Source: an uncultured Frankineae bacterium (GTDB lineage Bacteria > Actinomycetota > Actinomycetes > Mycobacteriales > SCTD01). From it: 7,159 nt of DNA. Location: positions 1 through 7,159 of the forward strand of contig CADCUE010000269.1 in assembly GCA_902805805.1 (NCBI GenBank), written 5' to 3'. Of this stretch, positions 1 to 6,163 are shown one piece after another. Each line of letters begins with the position of its first letter. Position 1 is the stretch's first letter. The translations under genes and the position numbers were made by a program. The notes beneath the pieces were generated by a model, which saw only the letters and a program-made list of their open reading frames with translations, was not told where the DNA came from and did no database searches.

Positions 1-630
1 GTCCCCCGCGCCGCCGTCCCCGAGGGCCGCGTCGTCGAGCGCGGGCCGTGGCGGCGGACCGGGCGCCGGGCCCCGGTGTTCCGCACCGCCCCGGTGACCG
101 CCGCCCGACTGGGCAGCTCGCACCGCGCCGGCTGCCCGGTCGCCGTGGCGGACCTGCGCCTGGTCACTGTCACCCACTGGACCGGCGGCCGCGGCACCGC
201 CCGCGGCGAGCTGGTCGTCCACCGCGACGTCGCCGCCGCGGTGGTGCAGGTGTTCCGCCGGCTGTACGACGAGCGCTTCCCGCTGACCTCGGTGCGGACC
301 GTCGAGCAGTTCGGCGGCGACGACGCCCGGTCGATGGCCGCTGACAACACCAGCGCCTACAACTGCCGGCGCTCGACCGGCGGCGCCGGCTGGTCCGAGC
401 ACGCACACGGCCGCGCGATCGACGTCAACCCGGTGGAGAACCCCTACGTCCGCGGCTCGACCGTGCTGCCGCCGGCCGGCCGGGAGTTCCTGGACCGGCG
501 GGTCGTGCGGCCGGGGATGGTCGTCGCTGGCGGAGCGGTCGTCCGGGCGTTCGCCGCCGTCGGCTGGGAGTGGGGCGGGGACTACCGCAGCCTCAAGGAC
601 TACCAGCACTTCTCGCAGAGCGGCCGCTAG
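1..630 (+). CDS. M15 family D-Ala-D-Ala carboxypeptidase-like zinc peptidase, 5' partial
   Basis: Probably a secreted or surface zinc peptidase acting on peptidoglycan stem peptides (VanY/M15 type). The frame is open to base 1, so the N-terminus, where a signal peptide would be expected, lies outside the window. A GTG at 76 is possible but has no ribosome binding site. The zinc signature S-x-H-x-x-G-x-A-x-D is seen as SEHAHGRAID, with His at 400-402 and Asp at 421-423. The C-terminal motif WEWGGDY...DYQHF supplies the third zinc ligand, His at 607-609. The segments MAADNTSAYNCRR and NPVENPYVRGSTVLPP are typical of actinobacterial M15 proteins of this subgroup. The gene ends in TAG at 628-630, directly against the stop codon of the convergent DUF4229 gene. 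The domain call is firm; the exact substrate is inferred. Confidence 0.85.
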   Translation, partial: VPRAAVPEGRVVERGPWRRTGRRAPVFRTAPVTAARLGSSHRAGCPVAVADLRLVTVTHWTGGRGTARGELVVHRDVAAAVVQVFRRLYDERFPLTSVRTVEQFGGDDARSMAADNTSAYNCRRSTGGAGWSEHAHGRAIDVNPVENPYVRGSTVLPPAGREFLDRRVVRPGMVVAGGAVVRAFAAVGWEWGGDYRSLKDYQHFSQSGR

Positions 631-915
631 TCAGGGCGAGTCGTCCAGCCGGGCCCGGCGCGCCTCGCGGTCGGCCCGCCGCTGGTCGGCCCGGGCCATC
701 GAGGCGTCGGTGAAGGCGTCGCGCTGGCGGCGCAGCAGCACCAGGCTGAGCAGGGCGCTCATCAGCACCGCCGCCCCGACGGCCAGCAGGCCCTGCAGGC
801 CGAGGGCGACGAGCACGAGGTAGGACACCAGCAGCAGCGCCAGGCGCAGGCCGGAGTAGACGAGGAACGCCCGTCCCGGGGACGGGGTCGGCGCCGGGGT
901 GTGCGGGCTGGTCAC
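631..915 (-). CDS. DUF4229 family small membrane protein
   Basis: A 94-residue protein of unknown function. It has a short Pro/Thr-rich N-terminus (residues 1-14), two predicted membrane helices (about 18-39 and 42-61), then a highly charged Arg/Asp/Ala-rich cytoplasmic tail (about 62-94, with RRQRDAF and RADQRRADREARRARL). This layout and the RxxxL...Y...LG...G pattern fit the actinobacterial DUF4229 family. The start is GTG at 913-915; no strong ribosome binding site is seen before it, so the start is moderately sure. The TGA is the reverse complement of 631-633 and touches the TAG of the convergent peptidase gene with no base between. It is divergent from the PLDc_N gene. No function should be inferred beyond a membrane protein. 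Confidence 0.75.
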   Translation of the reverse strand: MTSPHTPAPTPSPGRAFLVYSGLRLALLLVSYLVLVALGLQGLLAVGAAVLMSALLSLVLLRRQRDAFTDASMARADQRRADREARRARLDDSP

Positions 916-1026
916 GCGTCGAGCCTACGGCGGACGGCGCGGCAGCGTAGTCTCCGCCTCCCGCCGGGATCGCACCGGGCTCGTCCGGCGTTGTACCAGT
1001 GCAGAGCCCGACAGGAGGTGCGCACG
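916..1026. promoter_or_regulatory. Divergent intergenic region, likely holds promoters for both flanking genes
   Basis: These 111 bases separate two divergent GTG starts, so promoters for the DUF4229 gene and the PLDc_N gene should lie here. TANNNT-type -10 candidates overlap each other: TAGTCT at 948-953 on the plus strand and TACGCT on the minus strand at 944-949. No convincing -35 partner is visible for either. Location is inferred from gene orientation; the individual boxes are weak guesses in GC-rich DNA. Confidence 0.3.
1013..1018 (+). promoter_or_regulatory. Strong Shine-Dalgarno site AGGAGG
   Basis: A perfect AGGAGG ends 8 bases before the GTG at 1027. It decides the start of the PLDc_N gene there, rather than at the upstream in-frame GTG at 901. 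Confidence 0.85.
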
Positions 1027-1317
1027 GTGTTCGTCTACGGCCTGGTGACGCTGGTGCTGCTGGTGTACGCCGTGGTCGACCTCACCCGTACGCCGGGCGC
1101 GCAGGTGCGCACCCTGCCCAAGCCGCTGTGGTACCTGGTGCTGCTGCTCGTGCCGCTGCTGGGGTCCGTGGCCTGGCTGTTCCTCGGCCGGGCCAGGCGC
1201 GACGGCGGCGCGGCGGAGCCGGCACCCCCCGCTCGTCCGGTCGCGCCGGACGACGACGAGGACTTCCTGCGCGAGCTGCGGCGCCGCTCGCGCGACCCGC
1301 GCGACGACGCGGCCTGA
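1027..1317 (+). CDS. PLDc_N-domain small membrane protein
   Basis: A 96-residue membrane protein resembling the phospholipase D-nuclease N-terminal (PLDc_N) family, a two-helix domain also found as stand-alone small proteins in actinobacteria. Helix 1 is about residues 3-19. A short loop follows (DLTRTPGAQVRTLPK), then helix 2 at about 35-54 in the typical pattern P-K-x-L-W...P-L-x-G...W-x-x-x-G-R. A Pro/Ala linker and a charged tail (DDDEDFLRELRRRSRDPRDD) follow. There is no HKD catalytic motif, so it is not itself a phospholipase. The GTG start is set by AGGAGG 8 bases upstream. The TGA stop at 1315-1317 is the first codon of a 16-base tandem repeat. It converges on ccsB. The cellular role is unknown. 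Confidence 0.8.
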   Translation: MFVYGLVTLVLLVYAVVDLTRTPGAQVRTLPKPLWYLVLLLVPLLGSVAWLFLGRARRDGGAAEPAPPARPVAPDDDEDFLRELRRRSRDPRDDAA

Positions 1318-1409
1318 GCGACGACCGGCTCAGCGGCGAGCCGGCCGAGCGACGACCCGGCCGAGCGGCGAGCCGGCTGAGCGGCGATCTGGCTGAGCAG
1401 CAACGCGGC
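1315..1409. repeat. 16-base imperfect tandem repeat, six copies
   Basis: Units run 1315-1329 (15 bases, one short), 1330-1345, 1346-1361, 1362-1377, 1378-1393 and 1394-1409, followed by a partial TGAGC. The consensus is about YGAGCGRCGAnCCGGC. The first unit begins with the TGA stop codon of the PLDc_N gene. The array fills most of the 111-base convergent gap before the ccsB stop codon. Because units alternate, inverted pairs arise, such as CCGGCT at 1325-1330 with AGCCGG at 1339-1344, and CCGGC at 1357-1361 with GCCGG at 1372-1376. The array could therefore fold into hairpins on either strand and act as a weak bidirectional terminator. No T-run follows, so the terminator role is only inferred. 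Confidence 0.85.
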
Positions 1410-1428
1410 TGAGCCCGGTCGCCCGCGC

Positions 1429-2445
1429 TCACTGGCCGTAGGAGTGCAGCCCCACGACGAAGATGTTCACGACGTAGTAGTCGATGATGAGGGCGCCCGC
1501 GGCGGCCACGCCGATCCAGGCCGCCTTGGTGCCCTTCCAGCCCGCGGTCGCCCGGGCGTGCAGGTAGCCGGCGTACAGCACCCAGGTGATGAACGACCAG
1601 GTCTCCTTGGGGTCCCAGCCCCAGTAGCGGCCCCAGGCCGCCTCCGCCCAGATCGCGCCCGCGATGATCGCGAAGGTCCAGATCGGGAACGCAAAGGCGA
1701 TGACGGCGTACGACACGCGGTCCAGGACGGGCGCCGGCGGCAGGGCCGAGCCGAGCGAGACGGGGAAGCGCGGGGCTGCGCCGACCGCGACCTGGTCGTC
1801 GTGGCGCACGCGCAGCAGGTAGAGCAGCGCGACCACGCCCGAGAGCAGGAACGCGCCGGAGGACAGGATGGCCGCGAAGACGTGGATCTTGATCCAGTAG
1901 GAGTCGAGCGCGGGCACGAGCGGGCCGGCGGCGGTGTAGAGCACCGTGCCGGCCAGGCCCATGTAGAGCACGGCCGGCACCATCACGAACGCCCCGAGAC
2001 CGCGGTCGACCCGGCCGGCCGCGACCAGGGCCAGGAAGATGACGACGGCCATGAGGGCGACCATGGACGAGAACTCGTACATGTTGCCCCACGGCGTGCG
2101 GTCGGCTGCCAGGCCGCGGGTGACCACCGACCCGACGTGCACGCCGACGCCGACGCCGGTCAGGACCAGACCCAGCACACCGGCGCGGCTGCCGCGGGCC
2201 GGGGACGGCGCGACCGGCGGCGCGGGCGGCGGCGCGAAGGAGGACGGGCCGCCGGCACCCGCCATGGCGCGGGTCCGGGCAGCGGCGGCCTCGCGCAGCG
2301 AGATCCCGGCGGCGGTGGCCTCGGCGACGCGTCGGGACCGCCGGGCGGCCTGCTCGCCGGCGAAGGCCAGCATCGACAGGGCGTACAGCAGGACCGCGGC
2401 CAGGAACAGCCGGTCGCTGAGCTGTGCCAGGACGGCGTCCGTCAC
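1429..2445 (-). CDS. ccsB: CcsB/CcsA (ResC) cytochrome c biogenesis heme-handling membrane protein
   Basis: This is the System II cytochrome c synthase subunit that, with ResB/Ccs1, moves heme across the membrane and joins it to apocytochrome c outside. The 338-residue protein has the heme-binding WWD loop WGRYWGWDPKETW at residues 271-283. Four histidines, H103, H188, H296 and H334, lie in or near helices; by family knowledge H188 and H334 are the likely heme ligands flanking the WWD loop. About eight membrane helices are apparent. Between helix 1 (about 12-29) and helix 2 (about 88-107) there is an Ala/Pro/Arg-rich stretch (33-87), as seen in some actinobacterial homologues. The GTG start overlaps the resB TGA as GTGA, with GAGGAG 5 bases upstream; a longer frame reading to 2769 runs inside resB and is not used. 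It is the last gene of the block. Confidence 0.95.
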   Translation of the reverse strand: MTDAVLAQLSDRLFLAAVLLYALSMLAFAGEQAARRSRRVAEATAAGISLREAAAARTRAMAGAGGPSSFAPPPAPPVAPSPARGSRAGVLGLVLTGVGVGVHVGSVVTRGLAADRTPWGNMYEFSSMVALMAVVIFLALVAAGRVDRGLGAFVMVPAVLYMGLAGTVLYTAAGPLVPALDSYWIKIHVFAAILSSGAFLLSGVVALLYLLRVRHDDQVAVGAAPRFPVSLGSALPPAPVLDRVSYAVIAFAFPIWTFAIIAGAIWAEAAWGRYWGWDPKETWSFITWVLYAGYLHARATAGWKGTKAAWIGVAAAGALIIDYYVVNIFVVGLHSYGQ

Positions 2446-4049
2446 GCGTTCTCCTCGGTCGGTGCACGTGCAGGGACGGGTCGCAGCCGCTCGACGAGCT
2501 GCCCGAACTCCGCGTCGAACGCCTCGGGGCCGGTGCGCGCGAGCCCGCCGGCCTCGATCACGGTACGACCGGCCTCGTCGCCGTCGCCTGCCGGGAGGGC
2601 CCGCAGCCACAGCCGGCGACGCCGCACGAACAGCGACAGGCACAGCCCGATCACCATGCCGGTGCCGGCGACGAGGGCGACGAGCTTGCCCGGGTCCTGG
2701 GTGACCTGGAAGGTCGCCCACTCCGTGGTGTCGACGAAGGTCAGGCTGCCGCCGCCGGGCAGCTCCCACGTCTGGCCCTCGGCCAGCTTGACGGGGGTCG
2801 TCCCGTCACCGATCGGCCGCAGCCGGGACCGGTCCTCGAGCGAGTAGACCGACTGGGGCCGCCCGTCGTCGAGGCCGAGGTCACCGCGGTAGCCGAGCAC
2901 CGTCAGCGCGGGGTTCTCCGGCGCCGGGTAGACCGACGTCACCCGGCCGGTCTCCGGGTCCTGGACCGTCGTCGGGGTGAACACGCCCTCGAAGGCCAGC
3001 TGCTCCCCCGCGGCGTCCGGGACCTTGATGGCGCACGTCGACAGGAACGTCGCGTCCTGCGGCAGGCACACCACCGTCTGCTCGAGCCGGTTGCCCTCGA
3101 CGTCGGTGACGACGACCTTCGGCGCGTAGCCGTGCCCCAGCAGGTAGGTCTTGGCGCCGCCCACCTCGAGCGGGTGGTTGACGCGCAGGTCGTAGGGCGT
3201 CGTCGGCTCGTCGAGGGACGGCGAGTAGCGCAGCTCGGCCAGGAAGGTGAGGGCCTTGCCGTCGTCGGCGTAGGTGCCCCGGAAGTCGTCGAGCACGAAG
3301 CTGAACGGCACCAGCCGGTCGGCGTCGAAGCGGCGGCCGGGGCTGATGTCGTCGAAGGACAGGACGGTGTTGGCGAAGCCGTCGCCCTCCTTGACCAGCA
3401 CGGTGCCGCGGAAGCCGAACAGCCCTCCCATCGCGACGCCGACGAGCAGCACGACCAGCGAGACGTGGAACAGCAGGTTGCCGGTCTCGCGCAGGTAGCC
3501 CTTCTCGGCCGACAGCGCGTGCCCGCCGCCCGGCACGGCACGGGTGACGACCCGCCAGCGGCTGCCGCGCAGCGCCCGGCGGGCGGCCGCCACGACCTCG
3601 TCGGAGGGGACCTGCGACGACCACCGCTCGTGCGCCGGGAGCCGGGACAGCGTCCTCGGCACCTCCGGCGGAGGGGTGCGCAGCGCCCGGGCGTGCAGGC
3701 GCAGCCGCGAGGACAGGCAGCCCACGAGCGAGACGAACAGCAGCAGGTAGACGGCGGCGAACCACGGCGAGGCGAACACGTCGAACATGGACAGCCGGTC
3801 CAGCAGCGGCGCGAGCGTCGGGTGGTCGGCGAACCAGGTCTGCACCTCGACCGGGTTGAGGTTGCGCTGCGGCAGGAACGACCCGGGCACGCTGGCCAGG
3901 GCCAGCAGGAACAGCAGCAGCAGCGCGGTGCGCATGCTGACCAGCTGCCGCCAGGCCCGCCGGACCGGCGCGGTGAGCGAGGCGCGCGGGGCGGTCGGCG
4001 GCGCGGGGGCCGTCGACATGCGGGTGGCCTCGTCGGTCGTGACGGTCAC
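2442..4049 (-). CDS. resB: ResB/Ccs1 cytochrome c biogenesis protein
   Basis: The partner of CcsB in System II heme delivery and ligation. The 535-residue protein has a cytoplasmic N-terminus (1-40). Helices lie at about 41-58 (followed by PGSFLPQRNLN, typical of the family), 95-113, 191-211 (GNLLFHVSLVVLLVG, with H195 in the membrane) and 455-475. A large extracytoplasmic domain covers about 212-450 and contains two cysteines, C328 and C339, that could form a disulfide. A cytoplasmic tail of about 60 residues follows the last helix. The GTG at 4047-4049 comes straight after the ccdA TGA (TGAGTG), which suggests translational coupling. An ATG at 4017-4019, with GAGG about 10 bases upstream, is an alternative start that would shorten it by 10 residues. 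The 3' end overlaps ccsB by 4 bases. Confidence 0.94.
   Translation of the reverse strand: MTVTTDEATRMSTAPAPPTAPRASLTAPVRRAWRQLVSMRTALLLLFLLALASVPGSFLPQRNLNPVEVQTWFADHPTLAPLLDRLSMFDVFASPWFAAVYLLLFVSLVGCLSSRLRLHARALRTPPPEVPRTLSRLPAHERWSSQVPSDEVVAAARRALRGSRWRVVTRAVPGGGHALSAEKGYLRETGNLLFHVSLVVLLVGVAMGGLFGFRGTVLVKEGDGFANTVLSFDDISPGRRFDADRLVPFSFVLDDFRGTYADDGKALTFLAELRYSPSLDEPTTPYDLRVNHPLEVGGAKTYLLGHGYAPKVVVTDVEGNRLEQTVVCLPQDATFLSTCAIKVPDAAGEQLAFEGVFTPTTVQDPETGRVTSVYPAPENPALTVLGYRGDLGLDDGRPQSVYSLEDRSRLRPIGDGTTPVKLAEGQTWELPGGGSLTFVDTTEWATFQVTQDPGKLVALVAGTGMVIGLCLSLFVRRRRLWLRALPAGDGDEAGRTVIEAGGLARTGPEAFDAEFGQLVERLRPVPARAPTEENA
2451..2456 (-). promoter_or_regulatory. Shine-Dalgarno site GAGGAG for ccsB
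   Basis: GAGGAG lies inside the end of resB, 5 bases before the ccsB GTG. It fixes the ccsB start at 2445 rather than at start codons further upstream in the same frame. Confidence 0.75.
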
Positions 4050-4859
4050 TCAGACCGCCGTCTCGAAGCCGGACACCCAGCCGCGCAGGTCGGCGACGAC
4101 GGACGACCACAGCCCGCTGACGAGCAGCAGACCGACCAGGACGAGCAGGCCGCCACCGAGGCGCAGGACCACGGCGTAGTGGCGCTTCACCACGGCGAAC
4201 GCGCTGAGCGCCCGGGAGAACGCCAGCCCGGTGAGGACGAACGGGATGCCGAGCCCGGCGCAGTAGGCAGCGGTCAGCAGCGCCCCCCGCCCGGCGCTGG
4301 CCTCCCGGTAGGCGAGGGTCTGCACGGCCGCGAGCGTCGGGCCGAGGCAGGGCGTCCAGCCGACGCCGAACAGCACGCCGAGCAGCGGCGCGCCGGCCAG
4401 CCCCGGTGAGGGCAGGCGGTGCAGCCGGACCTCGCGCTGCAGACCGGGCACCAGCCCGAGGAAGGCCAGCCCGAGGACGATCGTGAGGACCCCGAGCACG
4501 ACGTCGACGACGTCCTGGTGACCGGCCAGCACGGAGCCGAGCCCGCCGAACAGCGCACCGCTGGTGACGAAGACGGCGCTGAAGCCGGCGACGAACAGCA
4601 CCGAGCCGACCAGGACGCGACTGCGCCGGGCGGTCGGCGCCGCGGCGGTGCGCACCAGCACGTCCCCGTCCGGCGCGCCCTTGTGCGCCGCGGCCAGCTG
4701 CTCGCCGGACAGCCCGGTGACGAAGGACAGGTAGCCCGGCACGAGCGGCAGGACGCACGGGGACAGGAAGGAGACGAGCCCGGCGACCGCCGCCACCGGC
4801 AGAGCGACGAGCAGGGACCCGTCGGTCACCGCCTCGACGAAGGCGTCCGCGACGCTCAT
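4050..4859 (-). CDS. ccdA: CcdA (DsbD-type) thiol electron-transfer membrane protein
   Basis: It carries electrons from cytoplasmic thioredoxin across the membrane to extracytoplasmic thioredoxin-like proteins, here most likely the TlpA/ResA-like lipoprotein encoded just upstream, so that apocytochrome c cysteines stay reduced. The 269-residue protein has about six helices. The redox pair is clear: C35 in FLSPCVLPLVPGYLSF and C171 in GVGWTPCLGPTLAA, both motifs diagnostic of CcdA. A hydrophilic loop at about 52-80 is longer than in the shortest homologues. The ATG at 4857-4859 gives the usual family N-terminus. No strong ribosome binding site is seen; a 12-base repeat occupies the upstream gap. 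The TGA is followed directly by the resB GTG. Confidence 0.95.
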   Translation of the reverse strand: MSVADAFVEAVTDGSLLVALPVAAVAGLVSFLSPCVLPLVPGYLSFVTGLSGEQLAAAHKGAPDGDVLVRTAAAPTARRSRVLVGSVLFVAGFSAVFVTSGALFGGLGSVLAGHQDVVDVVLGVLTIVLGLAFLGLVPGLQREVRLHRLPSPGLAGAPLLGVLFGVGWTPCLGPTLAAVQTLAYREASAGRGALLTAAYCAGLGIPFVLTGLAFSRALSAFAVVKRHYAVVLRLGGGLLVLVGLLLVSGLWSSVVADLRGWVSGFETAV

Positions 4860-4897
4860 GCGGCGCTCATCCCGGCGCTCATCCCGACGCTCGTCTC
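4851..4897. repeat. 12-base tandem repeat spanning the tlpA-like/ccdA gap and the ccdA start
   Basis: On the plus strand the units are 4886-4897, 4874-4885 and 4862-4873 (consensus GGCGCTCATCCC), with a related 11-base unit at 4851-4861 that contains the ccdA start codon. On the minus strand, in the frame of both flanking genes, the 36 bases between the TGA and the ccdA ATG read Asp-Glu-Arg-Arg three times. All three differences between these units are synonymous. In another frame two repeat ATGs (4880-4882 and 4868-4870) open a tiny frame MSAGMSAA, whose TGA overlaps the ccdA ATG as ATGA. Confidence 0.85.
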
Positions 4898-5474
4898 ACG
4901 CCTCGGCGGCGATCTGCTCGACCGGTTCCAGCAGCTCGGACAGGCGGACCTCGCCGGCGAAGAAGCCGGCGATGCGGCCCTGCCGGTCGAGCACCAGCGT
5001 GGTGGGCGGCGTCTGCGGCACGATCGTGCGGAACTGCAGGAGCAGCCGGCCCGGCTGGTCGTGCAGCGACGGGTAGACGACCTCCTGCCGGCGCTCGAAG
5101 GCCTGCGCGGGCGACTTCTCGTCCTTGACGTTGACGCCCACGAAGCGCACCCCGGCGTCGGCGGTGCGAACCGCCACCTCGTTGAGCGTGCGAGCCTCCG
5201 CGCGGCACGGCGCGCACCACGAGGCCCAGAAGTTGAGGACCACCACCTGCCCGCGCAGGTCGGTGACGTCCAGCGGCTCGCCGTCGAGCGTGGTGCCGGA
5301 CAGCGCCGGCGCCGGCTGCCGGTCGCCGACCGCGATGACGCCGTCCTGTCCGGTGTCGAGCGTCTCGAGCTGCGGCGACGCGGGGTCCTGCGCCGGAGCG
5401 CTCCCGCTGCTGCAGCCCGTCAGCGCCAGCACGCACGCGAGAGCCGCGGCTCCGGCAGCCGCACGTCGGGACAC
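4896..5474 (-). CDS. TlpA/ResA-like thioredoxin-fold lipoprotein (cytochrome c maturation)
   Basis: Probably the membrane-anchored thiol reductase that keeps apocytochrome c CXXCH cysteines reduced, fed by CcdA (ResA/CcsX role). The 192-residue protein starts with a lipoprotein signal peptide: RR at 3-4, a hydrophobic core at about 5-19, and lipobox LTGC with lipidated C21. A short linker leads to an AhpC/TSA-Redoxin type thioredoxin fold with active site WCAPC (C87, C90) in VVVLNFWASWCAPCRAE. The cis-proline segment is VPQTPPTT (about 152-159), followed by VLDRQGRIAG. The GTG start at 5472-5474 is chosen because it opens the signal peptide; the same frame runs open to 5720 but only through the next gene's antisense. 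A G7 tract overlaps the start. Its TGA is 36 bases from the ccdA ATG, in the same frame. Confidence 0.9.
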   Translation of the reverse strand: MSRRAAAGAAALACVLALTGCSSGSAPAQDPASPQLETLDTGQDGVIAVGDRQPAPALSGTTLDGEPLDVTDLRGQVVVLNFWASWCAPCRAEARTLNEVAVRTADAGVRFVGVNVKDEKSPAQAFERRQEVVYPSLHDQPGRLLLQFRTIVPQTPPTTLVLDRQGRIAGFFAGEVRLSELLEPVEQIAAEA

Positions 5475-5524
5475 CCCCCCATTGTCGACGACGGCTCCGG
5501 CGGGTGCCTGCCGGGGCTGCTGCG

Positions 5525-6157
5525 CTACGCGCCTGCTCCGGGACGGCGCGCCGCCGCACCGGCCGGCTCGCTGTAGGTGACGGTGACGATGCGGTCGTCG
5601 TCCCAGGTGATGCTGGTCAGCGACGCCAGGCCGCACTGCCGCCGGTCGGGGCGGTGCCAGAGCTTGCGGCCCTCGACGAAGCGCCGGACGGTCCAGATCG
5701 GCAGCTGGTGGCTGACGCACACCGCCTCGTGGCCGCGCGCCTTGTCGCGCGCGCTCAGGGTCGCGGCCAGCATCCGGCGCGCGACGACCTCGTACGGCTC
5801 GCCCCAGCTGGGGACGAACGGGTTGCGCAGGTGCGGCCAGTACTGCGGTCGCTTGGCGACGCCGTCACCGACCCCCACCTGCTTGCCCTCGAAGACGTTC
5901 TCGCTCTCGATCAGGCGCTCGTCGGTGTCGACGTCGAGCCCGAGCAGCTCCGCGGTGGGCCGGGCCGTCTCCTGCGCGCGCTGCAGCGGGGAGGCCACCA
6001 GCACCGTGATGTCGCGGTCCTTGAGGGCCAGCGCAGCGTCCCGCGCCATCTGCTGCCCGTCGTCCGACAGGCGGAAGCCCGGCAGGCGCCCGTACAGCAC
6101 GGCGTCGGGGTTGTAGACCTCGCCGTGGCGCAGCAGGTGCACGGTCGTCCGGGTCAT
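5525..6157 (-). CDS. Histidine phosphatase (phosphoglycerate mutase-like) family protein
   Basis: A member of the histidine phosphatase superfamily, 210 residues, cytoplasmic (no signal or membrane segment). The catalytic LLRHGE motif has R10, H11 (the phosphohistidine) and G12. SPLQRAQETA gives the phosphate-binding R60, acidic residues in ESENVFEG (84-91) may supply the proton donor, and VSHQLP holds the second histidine, H150. The core looks intact, so it is likely an active phosphatase, but the substrate cannot be read from the sequence. 'Phosphoglycerate mutase' is the name usually transferred to such genes and is not supported here. The ATG start has GAGGGA 6 bases upstream, overlapping the hemL stop, with 10 bases between the genes. 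It sits where Rv0525 lies in Mycobacterium, between hemL and the cytochrome c genes. Confidence 0.9.
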   Translation of the reverse strand: MTRTTVHLLRHGEVYNPDAVLYGRLPGFRLSDDGQQMARDAALALKDRDITVLVASPLQRAQETARPTAELLGLDVDTDERLIESENVFEGKQVGVGDGVAKRPQYWPHLRNPFVPSWGEPYEVVARRMLAATLSARDKARGHEAVCVSHQLPIWTVRRFVEGRKLWHRPDRRQCGLASLTSITWDDDRIVTVTYSEPAGAAARRPGAGA

Positions 6158-6163
6158 GTGCAG

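Noticed and set aside
901..1026. Longer start (GTG at 901) for the PLDc_N protein
   Set aside because: The added residues are Arg-rich and not family-like, the extension would overlap the divergent DUF4229 gene, and AGGAGG precedes the GTG at 1027.
1082..2467. A 461-codon minus-strand frame over ccsB and the repeat
   Set aside because: Out of frame with ccsB, Arg/Pro-rich, no recognisable domain; it also crosses the tandem repeat and the PLDc_N gene in antisense.
2424..4409. A 661-codon open frame on the plus strand, opposite resB and ccdA
   Set aside because: Its translation is low-complexity (rich in Arg, Gln, Glu, Gly, His) with no family motif, and the opposite strand carries well-recognised ResB and CcdA. 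It is a GC-skew shadow.
2881..4758. A 625-codon minus-strand frame overlapping resB and ccdA
   Set aside because: Arg/Ala/Pro-rich composition, no motif, and it is out of frame with the clear genes on the same strand.
5497..5514. Small hairpin (CCGGC, 8-base loop, GCCGG) between the phosphatase and TlpA-like genes
   Set aside because: A 5-base stem without a T-run is expected by chance in DNA this GC-rich, and the genes appear to be co-transcribed.
5475..5720. Upstream extension of the TlpA-like frame to 5720
   Set aside because: The extension is Arg/Pro/His-rich, overlaps the histidine phosphatase gene, and would bury the lipoprotein signal peptide that begins at GTG 5474.
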